A stretch of 64,000 nucleotides of DNA from Roseateles_B flavus (lineage in GTDB: Bacteria; Pseudomonadota; Gammaproteobacteria; Burkholderiales; Burkholderiaceae_C): NCBI RefSeq assembly GCF_039872765.1, contig NZ_JBDPZC010000003.1, positions 310,001 through 374,000 of the forward strand, given 5' to 3'. The notes under the pieces are model-generated. The model did not search any database, was not told the DNA's origin, and worked only from the letters and a program-made list of their open reading frames with translations. Position numbers and translations under genes: made by a program. Shown piece by piece: positions 1 through 7,541 of this stretch (its first letter is position 1; every line of letters begins with the position of its first letter).

Positions 1-847
1 GGTCGATCTTGTCGAGGTCGAAGATGTGCGAGGGGCGGCCCAGCTCGAACATCACGTAGTTGGAGATGTCCACCAGGGCCGAGACGGAGCGCTGGCCGCA
101 GCGGGCCAGGCGCTGGACCATCCAGGCCGGCGTCTGGGCCTTGTGGTTGACGTTGCGCACCACCCGGCCGGCGAAGCGGCCGCAGAGATCCGGCGCTTCC
201 ACGCGCACGGGCACGGTCTGGTCGACCACCGGCTTCACCGGCGTGATGGCGGGCAGGGTCAGCGGCGCGCCGGTCAGGGCGGCCACCTCGCGGGCCACGC
301 CCAGCACCGAGAGGCCATGGCCCAGATTGGGCGTGAGCTTCAGCGTGAAGAGGGTGTCGTCCAGGTTCAGGAACTCACGGATGTTCTGGCCCACGGGCGC
401 CTCCGCCGGCAGTTCCAGCAGGCCGCCGTGGTCCTCGCTGAGCTTGAGCTCGCGGGCGGAGCACAGCATGCCGAAGCTCTCGACGCCGCGCAGCTTGCCC
501 ACCTTGATCAGGAAGGGCTTGCCGTCCTCACCCGGGGGCAGCTCGGCACCCACGGTGGCCAGGGGCACCTTGATGCCGGCGCGCGCATTGGGCGCGCCGC
601 AGACGATCTGCAGCGGCTCGCCGTTGTTGAAGGCCGGGCCGGCATTGACCTTGCAGACCCGCAACTTGTCAGCGTTAGGGTGCTGCTCGGCCTCCAGGAT
701 CTCGGCGACCACGATCCCGCTGAAGGGCGGCGCGGCCGGGCTCAGCTCTTCGACTTCCATGCCGGACATGGTCAGCAGCGAAGCCAGCTCTTGGGTGTTC
801 AGGGGCGGATTGCAGAAGGCCCGCAGCCAGGACTCAGGGAATTGCAT
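1..847 (-). CDS. pheT: Phenylalanyl-tRNA synthetase beta subunit (partial, C-terminus cut off)
   Basis: PheT pairs with PheS in the (alpha-beta)2 enzyme that charges tRNA-Phe in the cytoplasm. Only the first 282 codons are in the window and the gene runs off the left edge; the family is usually about 800 residues. The visible part begins MQFPESWLR and continues into the EMAP/OB-fold tRNA-binding domain (roughly residues 40-150, with HPNADKLRVCKV and GAPNARAG). It then enters the B3/B4 region. It starts 62 bases after the pheS stop on the same strand, so cotranscription is expected. No strong ribosome binding site is visible, and the start was chosen by family N-terminus. Confidence 0.96.
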   Translation of the reverse strand, partial: MQFPESWLRAFCNPPLNTQELASLLTMSGMEVEELSPAAPPFSGIVVAEILEAEQHPNADKLRVCKVNAGPAFNNGEPLQIVCGAPNARAGIKVPLATVGAELPPGEDGKPFLIKVGKLRGVESFGMLCSARELKLSEDHGGLLELPAEAPVGQNIREFLNLDDTLFTLKLTPNLGHGLSVLGVAREVAALTGAPLTLPAITPVKPVVDQTVPVRVEAPDLCGRFAGRVVRNVNHKAQTPAWMVQRLARCGQRSVSALVDISNYVMFELGRPSHIFDLDKID

Positions 848-909
848 GGGATTCTCGTCAGCGTGTTCGGTGGTGTTCTTGCGATGCTCGCGATCAGGGC
901 AAGCGGGGC

Positions 910-1953
910 TTACTTGAACTGGCTCAGGAAGCGCAGGTCGCCCTCGAAGAACAGGCGCAGGTCATTGACGCCGTAGCGCAGCATGGCCAGGCGGTCGATG
1001 CCGGAGCCGAAGGCGAAGCCGATGTAGCGTTCCGGGTCCAGGCCCATGTTGCGGATCACCTGCGGATGCACCTGGCCGGCGCCGGAAACCTCCAGCCAGC
1101 GACCCTTGAGCGGGCCGGTCTCGAACATGATGTCGATCTCGGCGCTGGGCTCGGTAAAGGGAAAGTAGCTGGGACGGAAGCGCAGCTGCAGCGCATCCGT
1201 CTCGAAGAAGGCGATGATGAAGTTCAGGTAGACCGACTTCAGGTCCTTGAAGCTGATGTTCTCGCCGACCCACAGGCCTTCAACCTGATGGAACATGGGC
1301 GAGTGCGTGGCGTCGCTGTCCACGCGGTAGGTGCGGCCCGGGGCGATCACGCGGATTTCCGGCATGGTGTCCTGACCGGCATAGCGCTTGGCATGGGCCT
1401 GCGCGTAGCGGATCTGCATGGGGCTGGTGTGCGGGCGCAGGTTGAACCAGCGGCCGCCCTCGTCCTTCATGTCCACGTAGAAGGTGTCCTGCATGGAGCG
1501 CGCAGGATGGTTCTCGGGATTGTTCAGCGAGGAGAAGCTGAACCAGTCGGTCTCGATCTCGGGACCGTCAGCCACGTCGAAGCCCATGGAGCCGAAGATG
1601 GCCTCGATGCGCTCCATCGCACGCGTGATGGGATGCAGGCCACCGGTGCCGCGCTGGCGGCCGGGCAGGCTGACGTCCAGGGCTTCGGCCTTGAGCTGCT
1701 TCTCGAGCTCGGCGTCGGCGAGCGCCTGGCGGCGGGCGTTCAGCGCCGCCTCGATGCCCTGCTTGAGCTGGTTGATCTCGGCGCCGCGGGTTTTCTTCTC
1801 CTCGACCGGCAGCGCGGCCAGGCCCTTCATCAGCTCGGTCACCTGGCCGGACTTGCCCAGGAACCGCGCCTTGGCGTTCTCCAGGTCGGCAGGGGTGGAG
1901 GCCTGGGCAAATTCAGCCTGGGCGCTTTGCAGCAATTGGGCGAGATCGTTCAT
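910..1953 (-). CDS. pheS: Phenylalanyl-tRNA synthetase alpha subunit
   Basis: Catalytic alpha subunit of phenylalanyl-tRNA synthetase, a class II enzyme. Its 347 residues show an N-terminal coiled-coil tRNA-binding arm (about 1-90) and a class II core from TGGLHPITRAMERIE onward. Motif 2 is around RTYRVDSDATHSPMFHQVEG and motif 3 is GSGIDRLAMLRYGV near the C-terminus. Length and domain order match the bacterial family. It lies 131 bases downstream of rplT and that spacer holds a terminator-like hairpin, so attenuation as for E. coli pheST is plausible but unproven. pheT follows. Confidence 0.98.
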   Translation of the reverse strand: MNDLAQLLQSAQAEFAQASTPADLENAKARFLGKSGQVTELMKGLAALPVEEKKTRGAEINQLKQGIEAALNARRQALADAELEKQLKAEALDVSLPGRQRGTGGLHPITRAMERIEAIFGSMGFDVADGPEIETDWFSFSSLNNPENHPARSMQDTFYVDMKDEGGRWFNLRPHTSPMQIRYAQAHAKRYAGQDTMPEIRVIAPGRTYRVDSDATHSPMFHQVEGLWVGENISFKDLKSVYLNFIIAFFETDALQLRFRPSYFPFTEPSAEIDIMFETGPLKGRWLEVSGAGQVHPQVIRNMGLDPERYIGFAFGSGIDRLAMLRYGVNDLRLFFEGDLRFLSQFK

Positions 1954-1990
1954 CGCAGCGGCGGACTCGTAAGCAGGAAAGCAATAAGAA

Positions 1991-2017
1991 AAGGCCGAAC
2001 ACCAGGGTGTCGGCCTT
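1991..2017 (-). terminator. Terminator-like hairpin in the rplT-pheS spacer (possible pheST attenuator)
   Basis: On the minus strand the arms AAGGCCGA and TCGGCCTT, with an inner ACACC/GGTGT-type pairing, are followed at once by a T-rich tail (CCTTTTCTTATT). That is the form of an intrinsic terminator. It lies between rplT and pheS, 37 bases before the pheS start. It could end the rplT transcript or act as an attenuator for pheST. Confidence 0.6.
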
Positions 2018-2020
2018 CAA

Positions 2021-2077
2021 GGGGTGCGCACCCCGGCCTTGCAGCCGGGGCCGCCCTGATGCGGCTTGCACCGCATC
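2021..2077 (-). promoter_or_regulatory. Mutually exclusive hairpins upstream of the pheS terminator-like stem
   Basis: Three perfect stems follow one another. GATGCGG/CCGCATC (2058-2077) and CCCCGGC/GCCGGGG (2031-2050) both have the loop CTTGCA or its complement. GGGGTGCGCACCCC (2021-2034) is a self-complementary 14-mer. The CCCC at 2031-2034 belongs to two stems, so these cannot form together. Alternative pairing just before a terminator-like stem is the layout of an attenuator. No convincing Phe-rich leader peptide is present. Confidence 0.4.
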
Positions 2078-2084
2078 GGGACAT

Positions 2085-2441
2085 TTAGGCGAGAGCGGCC
2101 TTCACCTTGGCGAAGATGCTGGCAAAGCCAGCCGGATCGTTCACAGCCAGATCAGCCAGGACCTTGCGGTCGATGTCGATCTGGGCCTTCTTCAGGCCAG
2201 CCACGAACTTGCTGTAGCTCAGACCCAGGCCACGGCTTGCTGCGTTGATACGAGCAATCCACAGCTGGCGGAACACGCGCTTCTTGGCACGGCGGTCACG
2301 GTAGGCGTACTGGCCTGCCTTCATCACCGCCTGCTTGGCGATGCGGAAGACATTCTTACGACGACCACGGAAGCCCTTGGCCAGAGCCAGGACCTTCTTG
2401 TGACGAGCACGTGCGGTAACACCACGTTTGACGCGAGGCAT
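2085..2441 (-). CDS. rplT: 50S ribosomal protein L20
   Basis: L20 binds 23S rRNA early in 50S assembly and, in enteric bacteria, represses its own operon at the mRNA level. The 118-residue product has the family's usual length, the very basic N-terminus (MPRVKRGVTARARHKKVL) and the conserved stretch GFRGRRKNVFRIAKQAV. It follows rpmI with a 24-base gap and a good ribosome binding site (AAGGAGAT), so it is part of the infC-rpmI-rplT unit. Confidence 0.99.
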   Translation of the reverse strand: MPRVKRGVTARARHKKVLALAKGFRGRRKNVFRIAKQAVMKAGQYAYRDRRAKKRVFRQLWIARINAASRGLGLSYSKFVAGLKKAQIDIDRKVLADLAVNDPAGFASIFAKVKAALA

Positions 2442-2465
2442 GTTGTATCTCCTTAAATCGTGGGA

Positions 2466-2669
2466 TTACAGACCGGCATAGGGCAGCATCGCAGCGATGT
2501 GACCCATGTTGGTTTCATGCACGTTCACGGCACCGCGGAGCTGGCGCTTGTTCTTCGTGGTCTTCTTGGTCAGGATGTGGCGCTTGTAGGCCTGACCGCG
2601 CTTGACGGTACCACCCGGACGGACGCGGAAACGCTTCTTGGCGCCGCTCTTGGTCTTCATTTTGGGCAT
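2466..2669 (-). CDS. rpmI: 50S ribosomal protein L35
   Basis: Small basic large-subunit protein of 67 residues, beginning MPKMKTKSGAKKRFRVR as in most bacteria. The start at 2669 is preceded by AAAAGGAGCAGTC, a strong ribosome binding site. A longer in-frame reading upstream lacks conservation and was rejected. It lies between infC and rplT as expected, but the infC-rpmI spacer of 319 bases is unusually long and full of hairpins. Confidence 0.98.
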   Translation of the reverse strand: MPKMKTKSGAKKRFRVRPGGTVKRGQAYKRHILTKKTTKNKRQLRGAVNVHETNMGHIAAMLPYAGL

Positions 2670-2988
2670 GACTGCTCCTTTTAAATGCGTCCCCTGGGGC
2701 GGTTGCGGGACTCGCAACACTTGCCAGCCTCAGGGAGACTAATAAGCCCGTCGACGACCAGATCGACGGGCCTGAACCATGGGCCGGGGCCCAAGCAACG
2801 CCGGCACACCACCGACAACGATGCCGCCCCACGGGCGGCTCTTTGCCAGCGAGGCCTTTTCAGGCCGTCCGCCGGGCCGCCCCAAGGACGGCCACTTGCA
2901 TACAAAACCGGGCCAACGCCCGGTTTTGTATGCACCCCCGAATTTTCAAGCTTCAGGGGGTGGGCCCGCGTACCCGCGGGCCCTGGGG
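2670..2988. repeat. Hairpin-rich 319-base spacer between infC and rpmI
   Basis: No gene is seen here. Perfect stems include GGGCCCGCG/CGCGGGCCC (2962-2983, just after the infC stop), a 17-base inverted repeat with a four-base CAAC loop (2897-2934, core GCATACAAAACCGGGC), GGCCGTCC/GGACGGCC (about 2868-2893), and GCCCGTCGA/TCGACGGGC (2746-2771). On the minus strand the last is followed by TTATTAG. The region may carry terminators, an L20/L35 control element, or a palindromic repeat insertion; nothing here decides between these. Confidence 0.7.
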
Positions 2989-3534
2989 TCAACGCTTTTT
3001 AGGCGCGAGGACCATGATCATCTGCCGGCCTTCCAGCTTGGGCATGTGCTCGACGACCGCCACATCCGCCAGTTCGTCACGGATGCGCTCCAGCAGCCGC
3101 ATACCGATGTCCTGGTGGGTGATCTCGCGACCGCGATAGCGCAGCGTCACCTTGCCCTTGTCACCATCCTCGGCGATGAAGCGGCGCAGATTGCGCATCT
3201 TGATCTGGTAGTCGCCTTCGTCCGTGCCCGGGCGGAACTTGACTTCCTTGACCTCGATGACCTTCTGCTTGGCCTTGGCCTCGGCCGCGCGCTTCTGCTC
3301 CAGATACTTGAACTTGCCGTAGTCCATCAGCCGGCAGACCGGCGGATTGGCAGTGGCGGAGATCTCGACGAGATCCACATCCATGTCGCCCGCCATACGC
3401 AGGGCTTCCTGGATGCTCACGACACCGATGGGTTCGTTCTCCGGGCCGTTCAGACGGACCTCGGGAGCAAGGATTTCGCGGTTCAGCCGATGCTTACGCT
3501 CGGGAATCGCACGACGGTCAGCAAAAGTAGCGAT
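2989..3534 (-). CDS. infC: Translation initiation factor IF-3, apparent AUC start
   Basis: IF-3 binds the 30S subunit, keeps the subunits apart and proofreads the start codon. The 181-residue reading has the IF3-N domain (LNREILAPEVRLNG, then SIQEALRMAG), the linker rich in Lys and Ala, and IF3-C (FRPGTDEGDYQIKMRNLRRF to GRQMIMVLAPKKR). In this frame a TGA lies at 3547-3549. The only codons before the conserved N-domain are non-AUG: AAG GGT GGC ACC ATC GCT. The first GTG (3420) is inside the conserved domain. AAAGGGTGG lies just upstream of ATC at 3532-3534, so AUC is the likely start. This parallels the AUU start by which E. coli IF-3 autoregulates. It is 71 bases downstream of thrS. Confidence 0.95.
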   Translation of the reverse strand: MATFADRRAIPERKHRLNREILAPEVRLNGPENEPIGVVSIQEALRMAGDMDVDLVEISATANPPVCRLMDYGKFKYLEQKRAAEAKAKQKVIEVKEVKFRPGTDEGDYQIKMRNLRRFIAEDGDKGKVTLRYRGREITHQDIGMRLLERIRDELADVAVVEHMPKLEGRQMIMVLAPKKR

Positions 3535-3605
3535 GGTGCCACCCTTTCAATGAGCCCAAGGCATGGGGCCCGGCAATAAGCAAAAGCGCGCCCAACTCCA
3601 ACCAC

Positions 3606-5513
3606 TCAGGCCTTGTTGGTGATGTCCGCCGCCAGCCTCTCACTGAAGCTGGCCAGCGACATCACACCCAGGTCCTGGTTGCCACGGGCGCGCACCGCAA
3701 CGGCTCCGTTTGCCTTCTCCTTGTCACCGACGACAAGGATGTACGGAACCTTCTGCAAGGAATGCTCGCGGATTTTATACGTGATCTTTTCGTTGCGCAA
3801 ATCTGCGGCCACCCTAAGCCCTTGTTTTTGCAGCGATTTCACGATATCAGCCACGTAATCGGCCTGGGCGTCCGTGATATTGGCCACCACGACCTGGGTC
3901 GGGGCCAGCCAGACGGGCAGCGCGCCGGCGTGCTGCTCGATGAGAATGCCGATGAATCGCTCCAGGCTGCCCACGATGGCCCGGTGCAGCATGATGGGGC
4001 GCTGGCGGCTGCCGTCCTCGGCCACAAACTCGGCGTCCAGGCGCTCGGGCATGTTGGGATCGACCTGGATGGTGCCGCACTGCCACTGGCGGCCCAGGGC
4101 GTCCTTGAGCGTGTACTCGATCTTGGGGCCGTAGAAGGCGCCCTCGCCCGGCAGGTACTCGAACTCGCAGCCCGAGGCGCGCAGGCCCTCAGCCAGGGCG
4201 GCCTCAGCCTTGTCCCAGCTCTCTTCCGTGCCGATGCGCTGCTCGGGGCGCGTGGACAGCTTGTAGAGGATTTCCGTGAAGCCGAAGTCCTTGTAGACCT
4301 TCTGCAGCAGGGTCGTGAAGGCCGTGACCTCGGTCTGGATCATGTCTTCCGTGCAGAAGATGTGGCCATCATCCTGCGTGAAGCCGCGCACGCGCATGAT
4401 GCCGTGCAGGCCGCCCGTGGGCTCGTTGCGGTGGCACTGGCCAAACTCGCCAAAGCGCAGCGGCAGGTCGCGGTAGCTCTTGATGCCCTGCTTGAAGATC
4501 AGGATGTGGCCGGGGCAGTTCATCGGCTTGAGCGCGTAGTCGCGCTTCTCCGATTCCGTCGTGAACATGTTCTCGCGGTACTTGTCCCAGTGGCCCGTCT
4601 TCTCCCACAGCGACTTGTCGATGATCTGCGGGCCCTTGACCTCCAGGTAGCCGTTCTCGCGGTAGACGCGGCGCATGTACTGCTCCACCTCCTGCCAGAC
4701 CGTCCAACCCTTGGGGTGCCAGAAGACCACGCCGGGAGCGTGCTCGTCGATATGGAAGAGGTCCAGGTCCTTGCCCAGGCGGCGGTGGTCGCGCTTCTCG
4801 GCTTCCTCCAGCAGGGTGAGGTACTTCTGCAGGTCGTCCTTGGAGGCCCATGCCGTGCCGTAGATGCGCTGCAGCTGCTCGTTGCGGTGGTCGCCGCGCC
4901 AATAGGCACCGGCCACCTTCATCAGTTTGAAGTGCTTGAGCTTGCCCGTGGAGGGCACGTGCGGGCCGCGGCAGAGGTCGGTGAAGGCGCCCTCGGCGTA
5001 GAGGGACACGTCCTCGCCCTGCGGGATCGATTCGATGATCTCGGCCTTGTAGGCCTCGCCGATGCTCTTGAAGTAGGACACCGCCTCGTCGCGCGGCAGC
5101 ACCGAGCGCGTGACCTTCTCGTCCTTCTTCGCCAGCTCGTTCATCTTGGACTCGATGGCCGCCAGATCCTCGGGCGTGAAGGGACGCTTGTAGCTGAAGT
5201 CGTAGTAGAAGCCGTTCTCGATGACCGGGCCGATGGTGACCTGGGCCTCGGGGAAGAGCTCCTTGACGGCATAGGCCAGCAGGTGAGCCGTGGAATGGCG
5301 GATGACCTCCAGGCCATCGGCGTCCTTGTCGGTGACGATGGCCAGCTGGGCGTCGGCCTCGATCAGGTGACTGGTGTCGACCAGCTTGCCATCGACCTTG
5401 CCGGCCAGCGCGGCCTTGGCCAGGCCGGCGCCGATGGAAGCGGCCACCTCGGCCACAGTGACGGCCTGCGGGAACTCGCGCTTGGAACCGTCAGGCAGTT
5501 GGATGGAAATCAT
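3606..5513 (-). CDS. thrS: Threonyl-tRNA synthetase
   Basis: Charges tRNA-Thr and hydrolyses mischarged Ser-tRNA. The 635 residues (E. coli 642) show the TGS domain (1-60, MISIQLPDGSKREF), the editing domain with the HSTAHLLAYAV zinc/His motif, and the class II core (RNEPTGGLHGIMRVRGFTQD). The C-terminal anticodon-binding domain holds WLAPTQVVVANI. The start at 5513 matches the family N-terminus; a longer in-frame extension lies in the structured leader and was rejected. It is the first gene of the thrS-infC-rpmI-rplT-pheST run and has a leader of about 230 bases with a terminator hairpin. Confidence 0.98.
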   Translation of the reverse strand: MISIQLPDGSKREFPQAVTVAEVAASIGAGLAKAALAGKVDGKLVDTSHLIEADAQLAIVTDKDADGLEVIRHSTAHLLAYAVKELFPEAQVTIGPVIENGFYYDFSYKRPFTPEDLAAIESKMNELAKKDEKVTRSVLPRDEAVSYFKSIGEAYKAEIIESIPQGEDVSLYAEGAFTDLCRGPHVPSTGKLKHFKLMKVAGAYWRGDHRNEQLQRIYGTAWASKDDLQKYLTLLEEAEKRDHRRLGKDLDLFHIDEHAPGVVFWHPKGWTVWQEVEQYMRRVYRENGYLEVKGPQIIDKSLWEKTGHWDKYRENMFTTESEKRDYALKPMNCPGHILIFKQGIKSYRDLPLRFGEFGQCHRNEPTGGLHGIMRVRGFTQDDGHIFCTEDMIQTEVTAFTTLLQKVYKDFGFTEILYKLSTRPEQRIGTEESWDKAEAALAEGLRASGCEFEYLPGEGAFYGPKIEYTLKDALGRQWQCGTIQVDPNMPERLDAEFVAEDGSRQRPIMLHRAIVGSLERFIGILIEQHAGALPVWLAPTQVVVANITDAQADYVADIVKSLQKQGLRVAADLRNEKITYKIREHSLQKVPYILVVGDKEKANGAVAVRARGNQDLGVMSLASFSERLAADITNKA

Positions 5514-5580
5514 GGGGTGCTCCGAATCGCAAGGGCCTCGCCGTTCGTGCGCCACGGCAGCTGGAACGAAGCCCGGAAAT

Positions 5581-5608
5581 GAAAAAGCGCGGCCTGGTGC
5601 CGCGCTTT
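5581..5608 (-). terminator. Intrinsic terminator hairpin in the thrS leader
   Basis: A perfect 10-base stem (AAAGCGCGGC/GCCGCGCTTT, 5-base loop) is followed on the minus strand by a further T run (CTTTTTCATT). It lies 67 bases before thrS and 173 bases after the stop of the upstream lipoprotein gene. It may therefore be an attenuator of thrS or a remote terminator of the upstream gene. Confidence 0.75.
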
Positions 5609-5616
5609 GTTCGGGA

Positions 5617-5649
5617 GGCATCACCGGATCGAGGTGATGGAGTGATGCC
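5617..5649 (-). promoter_or_regulatory. Competing stems just upstream of the thrS-leader terminator
   Basis: GGCATCACC (5617-5625) can pair either with GGTGATGG (5633-5640) or with GTGATGCC (5642-5649). One strand with two possible partners next to a terminator suggests a switch between structures. No T-box consensus or Thr-rich leader peptide is evident, so any ligand is unknown. Confidence 0.35.
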
Positions 5650-5754
5650 CAAAGACGAGACGTGCCGCGGCCGACTATGCTCCGGTGGAGGTCGTAGTTC
5701 GCGGTGTCATAACCATCTCGCCTTTCTCAGCCCTTGTTGGTCAAAGAGGCCCCG

Positions 5755-5785
5755 ATTGTAGCCATAACGGGCTGCGCAGGCTCAA
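5755..5785 (-). promoter_or_regulatory. Candidate sigma-70 promoter for thrS
   Basis: On the minus strand TTGAGC (5785-5780) and TACAAT (5760-5755) are 19 bases apart, slightly long for sigma-70 but with a five-of-six -10 match. The -35 overlaps the stop codon of the lipoprotein gene. A transcript from here would include the paired stems and the terminator before thrS. Confidence 0.4.
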
Positions 5786-6324
5786 TAGCGCTGCAGCCGG
5801 CCGTCGACGATGCGCACGCGGTCACCGCTGCGCAGACCGTCCAGGCGCTCGAAATCGAAGGCCTGCTCGCCTCCGCGTTCCAGGCGCACCCAGACTCGGT
5901 AGCGCGAGCCGCCGCCCCGGTTGCCGTCACGCTCGATCTCATTGCCGATCACGGCGCCCACGACCGCGCCGATGGCCGTTCCCACGCCGCGGTCGCGGCG
6001 GTCGCTCATCTCATGACCGATGACGCCGCCGATGACACCCCCCGCCACGGCACCCGCACCGGAGCTGCCACGATCGCCGCCACGGCCGTAGGCCTCGATG
6101 CGCCCGACGGTCCCGTACAGCACCCGGTCGCCGCCATAGCGGCTGGGCGGCGGGGCGTAGCGGCGGTCCTCGTAGCGTCCGGCGCCGTAGCCGCGGTTGT
6201 CGCCGTAGACCTGGCCGTCGTCCCAGTCGCGACGGCGCTCATGGGCGCAGCCGGCGAGCGTCAACACGGACAGGGCGGACAGCGCCAGGGCCAGAGACCA
6301 GGAACGGGGCTTGGAGGACAGCAT
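5782..6324 (-). CDS. Glycine-zipper outer-membrane lipoprotein
   Basis: Probable lipoprotein of the 17-kDa-antigen/SlyB-like glycine-zipper kind. Reading from MLSSKPRSW (about 180 residues) there is a lipoprotein signal with the lipobox LAGC and a basic, Tyr- and Arg-rich spacer. Two Gly-zipper hairpins follow (AVAGGVIGGVIGHEM and VGTAIGAVVGAVIGNEIER). The C-terminal part (YRVWVRLERGGEQAFDFERL) resembles the SH3-like domain often joined to such zippers. In-frame starts 12 bases (ATG) and 36 bases (TTG) further upstream are possible; none has a good ribosome binding site. The role is probably envelope integrity, inferred from family only. Confidence 0.75.
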   Translation of the reverse strand: MLSSKPRSWSLALALSALSVLTLAGCAHERRRDWDDGQVYGDNRGYGAGRYEDRRYAPPPSRYGGDRVLYGTVGRIEAYGRGGDRGSSGAGAVAGGVIGGVIGHEMSDRRDRGVGTAIGAVVGAVIGNEIERDGNRGGGSRYRVWVRLERGGEQAFDFERLDGLRSGDRVRIVDGRLQRY

Positions 6325-6418
6325 GGGCGTACCCATCGAGAAGTCAGGACAGCCCTCCAACGCACGAGGCCCGCCTTTGGTTGATCACCGCGGAAGGCTC
6401 ATGCGCTTTGTTACACGC

Positions 6419-7504
6419 TCACAGAGGCAGCGCCTGGATCGTGTCCTGCCGGCAGGCCTCGGCGAATTCGTCCCGCAGGCGCTGGCTTTCGTCGATGGCG
6501 CGGCGCCACGCGGCAGCGCGAGCGGCCACGTCATCCCCATAGCGCTGGAAATCGGCCCGGTCGGGCAATTTGCTGTTGGGCAGGCTGCGCACCCAGTCGG
6601 GGTGCGGGGCCAGCAGCACGACGTTGTCCAGGAAGGCGGTGGCGCGGTGGCGGTGCTTGAGTGCCTTGTCCAGCCAGCCCGGCACCACCTCGCGCTGGAA
6701 GTGCGGGTACAGCACAACGCCTTCCCCCACCATCGCGGCGTAGTTGAGGTGCAGATGGTAGTCCGTGATGCCACCGTCCCAGTAGGCGCCAGCCGGCGCC
6801 CCGGCGATGTCGTGCACCGCCTGCAGCCAGAAGGGGATCGAGCAGCTGGCCAGCAGCGCCGCCTGCAGATTGCGGGCGTTCAGGCCGACCTGGCGGCTGC
6901 GGTAGTCGCGCAGGTCCATGGGCAGGGGCGAGCGCAGGTCCGAGAACACCACACGCTCCAGCCAGCGGCCCATGGCCCGGCGCGACAGCGCATTGGCCGC
7001 AAAGGCCGCGGCATAGCCCACCGGCGTGCGCCAGCGGTGCTCGCGCGCGAGCAGGCCCTGCCCGCGCGAGGTGAAGAGGTGCAGACGCCAGCGGGGGTGG
7101 CTCAGCACCTGAGCCTCCCGGCCGCCGAAGACCTCATGCAGCTTCTGCCCGAATCCCCGCGAGACCACCGCCGCCGTGGGGGATTTGCCCGGCGCACTTT
7201 CGTACTGCTGGTGGATGTACTCCTCGGCCAGGCGCTGGAACTCCGGCACGGCCTCCGCGGGCCGGTGCGCCAGGCAGGCCGTCGCCATGCGCCAGGCGCC
7301 GATGGAGGCGCCCAGCAGATGCACCTCCTGGCGGCTGGCGGCCAGCCAGTCGCCGAAGATGTACTGGTCCAGCGGGTTGAGGATCAGCCCCTTGGGACCG
7401 CCCGCCGCCGCCGGGATGACCTGGACATCCTCCGGCCGCAGCCCCTGCTGCGCCAAACGGGCGCGGGCCCGAGGGCCCGCGAAGATCTGCAATGCTTTCG
7501 TCAT
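6419..7504 (-). CDS. Patatin-like phospholipase
   Basis: Predicted lipid acyl hydrolase of 361 residues. The patatin fold signs are present: an oxyanion glycine stretch (AAAGGPKG, about 33-40), the nucleophile elbow G-A-S-I-G (about 66-70) and the D-G-G dyad aspartate (about 239-241). No signal peptide is seen, so it is probably cytoplasmic or exported by a non-Sec route. It starts 37 bases after the stop of the TonB-dependent receptor on the same strand and may share its transcript. The substrate is unknown. Confidence 0.85.
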   Translation of the reverse strand: MTKALQIFAGPRARARLAQQGLRPEDVQVIPAAAGGPKGLILNPLDQYIFGDWLAASRQEVHLLGASIGAWRMATACLAHRPAEAVPEFQRLAEEYIHQQYESAPGKSPTAAVVSRGFGQKLHEVFGGREAQVLSHPRWRLHLFTSRGQGLLAREHRWRTPVGYAAAFAANALSRRAMGRWLERVVFSDLRSPLPMDLRDYRSRQVGLNARNLQAALLASCSIPFWLQAVHDIAGAPAGAYWDGGITDYHLHLNYAAMVGEGVVLYPHFQREVVPGWLDKALKHRHRATAFLDNVVLLAPHPDWVRSLPNSKLPDRADFQRYGDDVAARAAAWRRAIDESQRLRDEFAEACRQDTIQALPL

Positions 7505-7541
7505 GGTCGCGATTAGAACCGCTGACGAAAACCCGAGCGGA

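Noticed and set aside
1954..2084. pheM-like leader peptide
   Set aside because: The in-frame reading from the minus strand has few Phe codons and no good ribosome binding site; no clear attenuation peptide.
3762..5582. Long plus-strand reading frame antisense to thrS
   Set aside because: It is a product of GC-rich codon use on the opposite strand; the composition is Leu/Val/Ala/Gly/His-rich and shows no family motif, while thrS on the minus strand is certain.
5633..5760. Possible tRNA gene upstream of thrS
   Set aside because: A tRNA is often found there in related genomes, so I looked for a T-arm (GGTTCGA) and CCA on both strands and found none.
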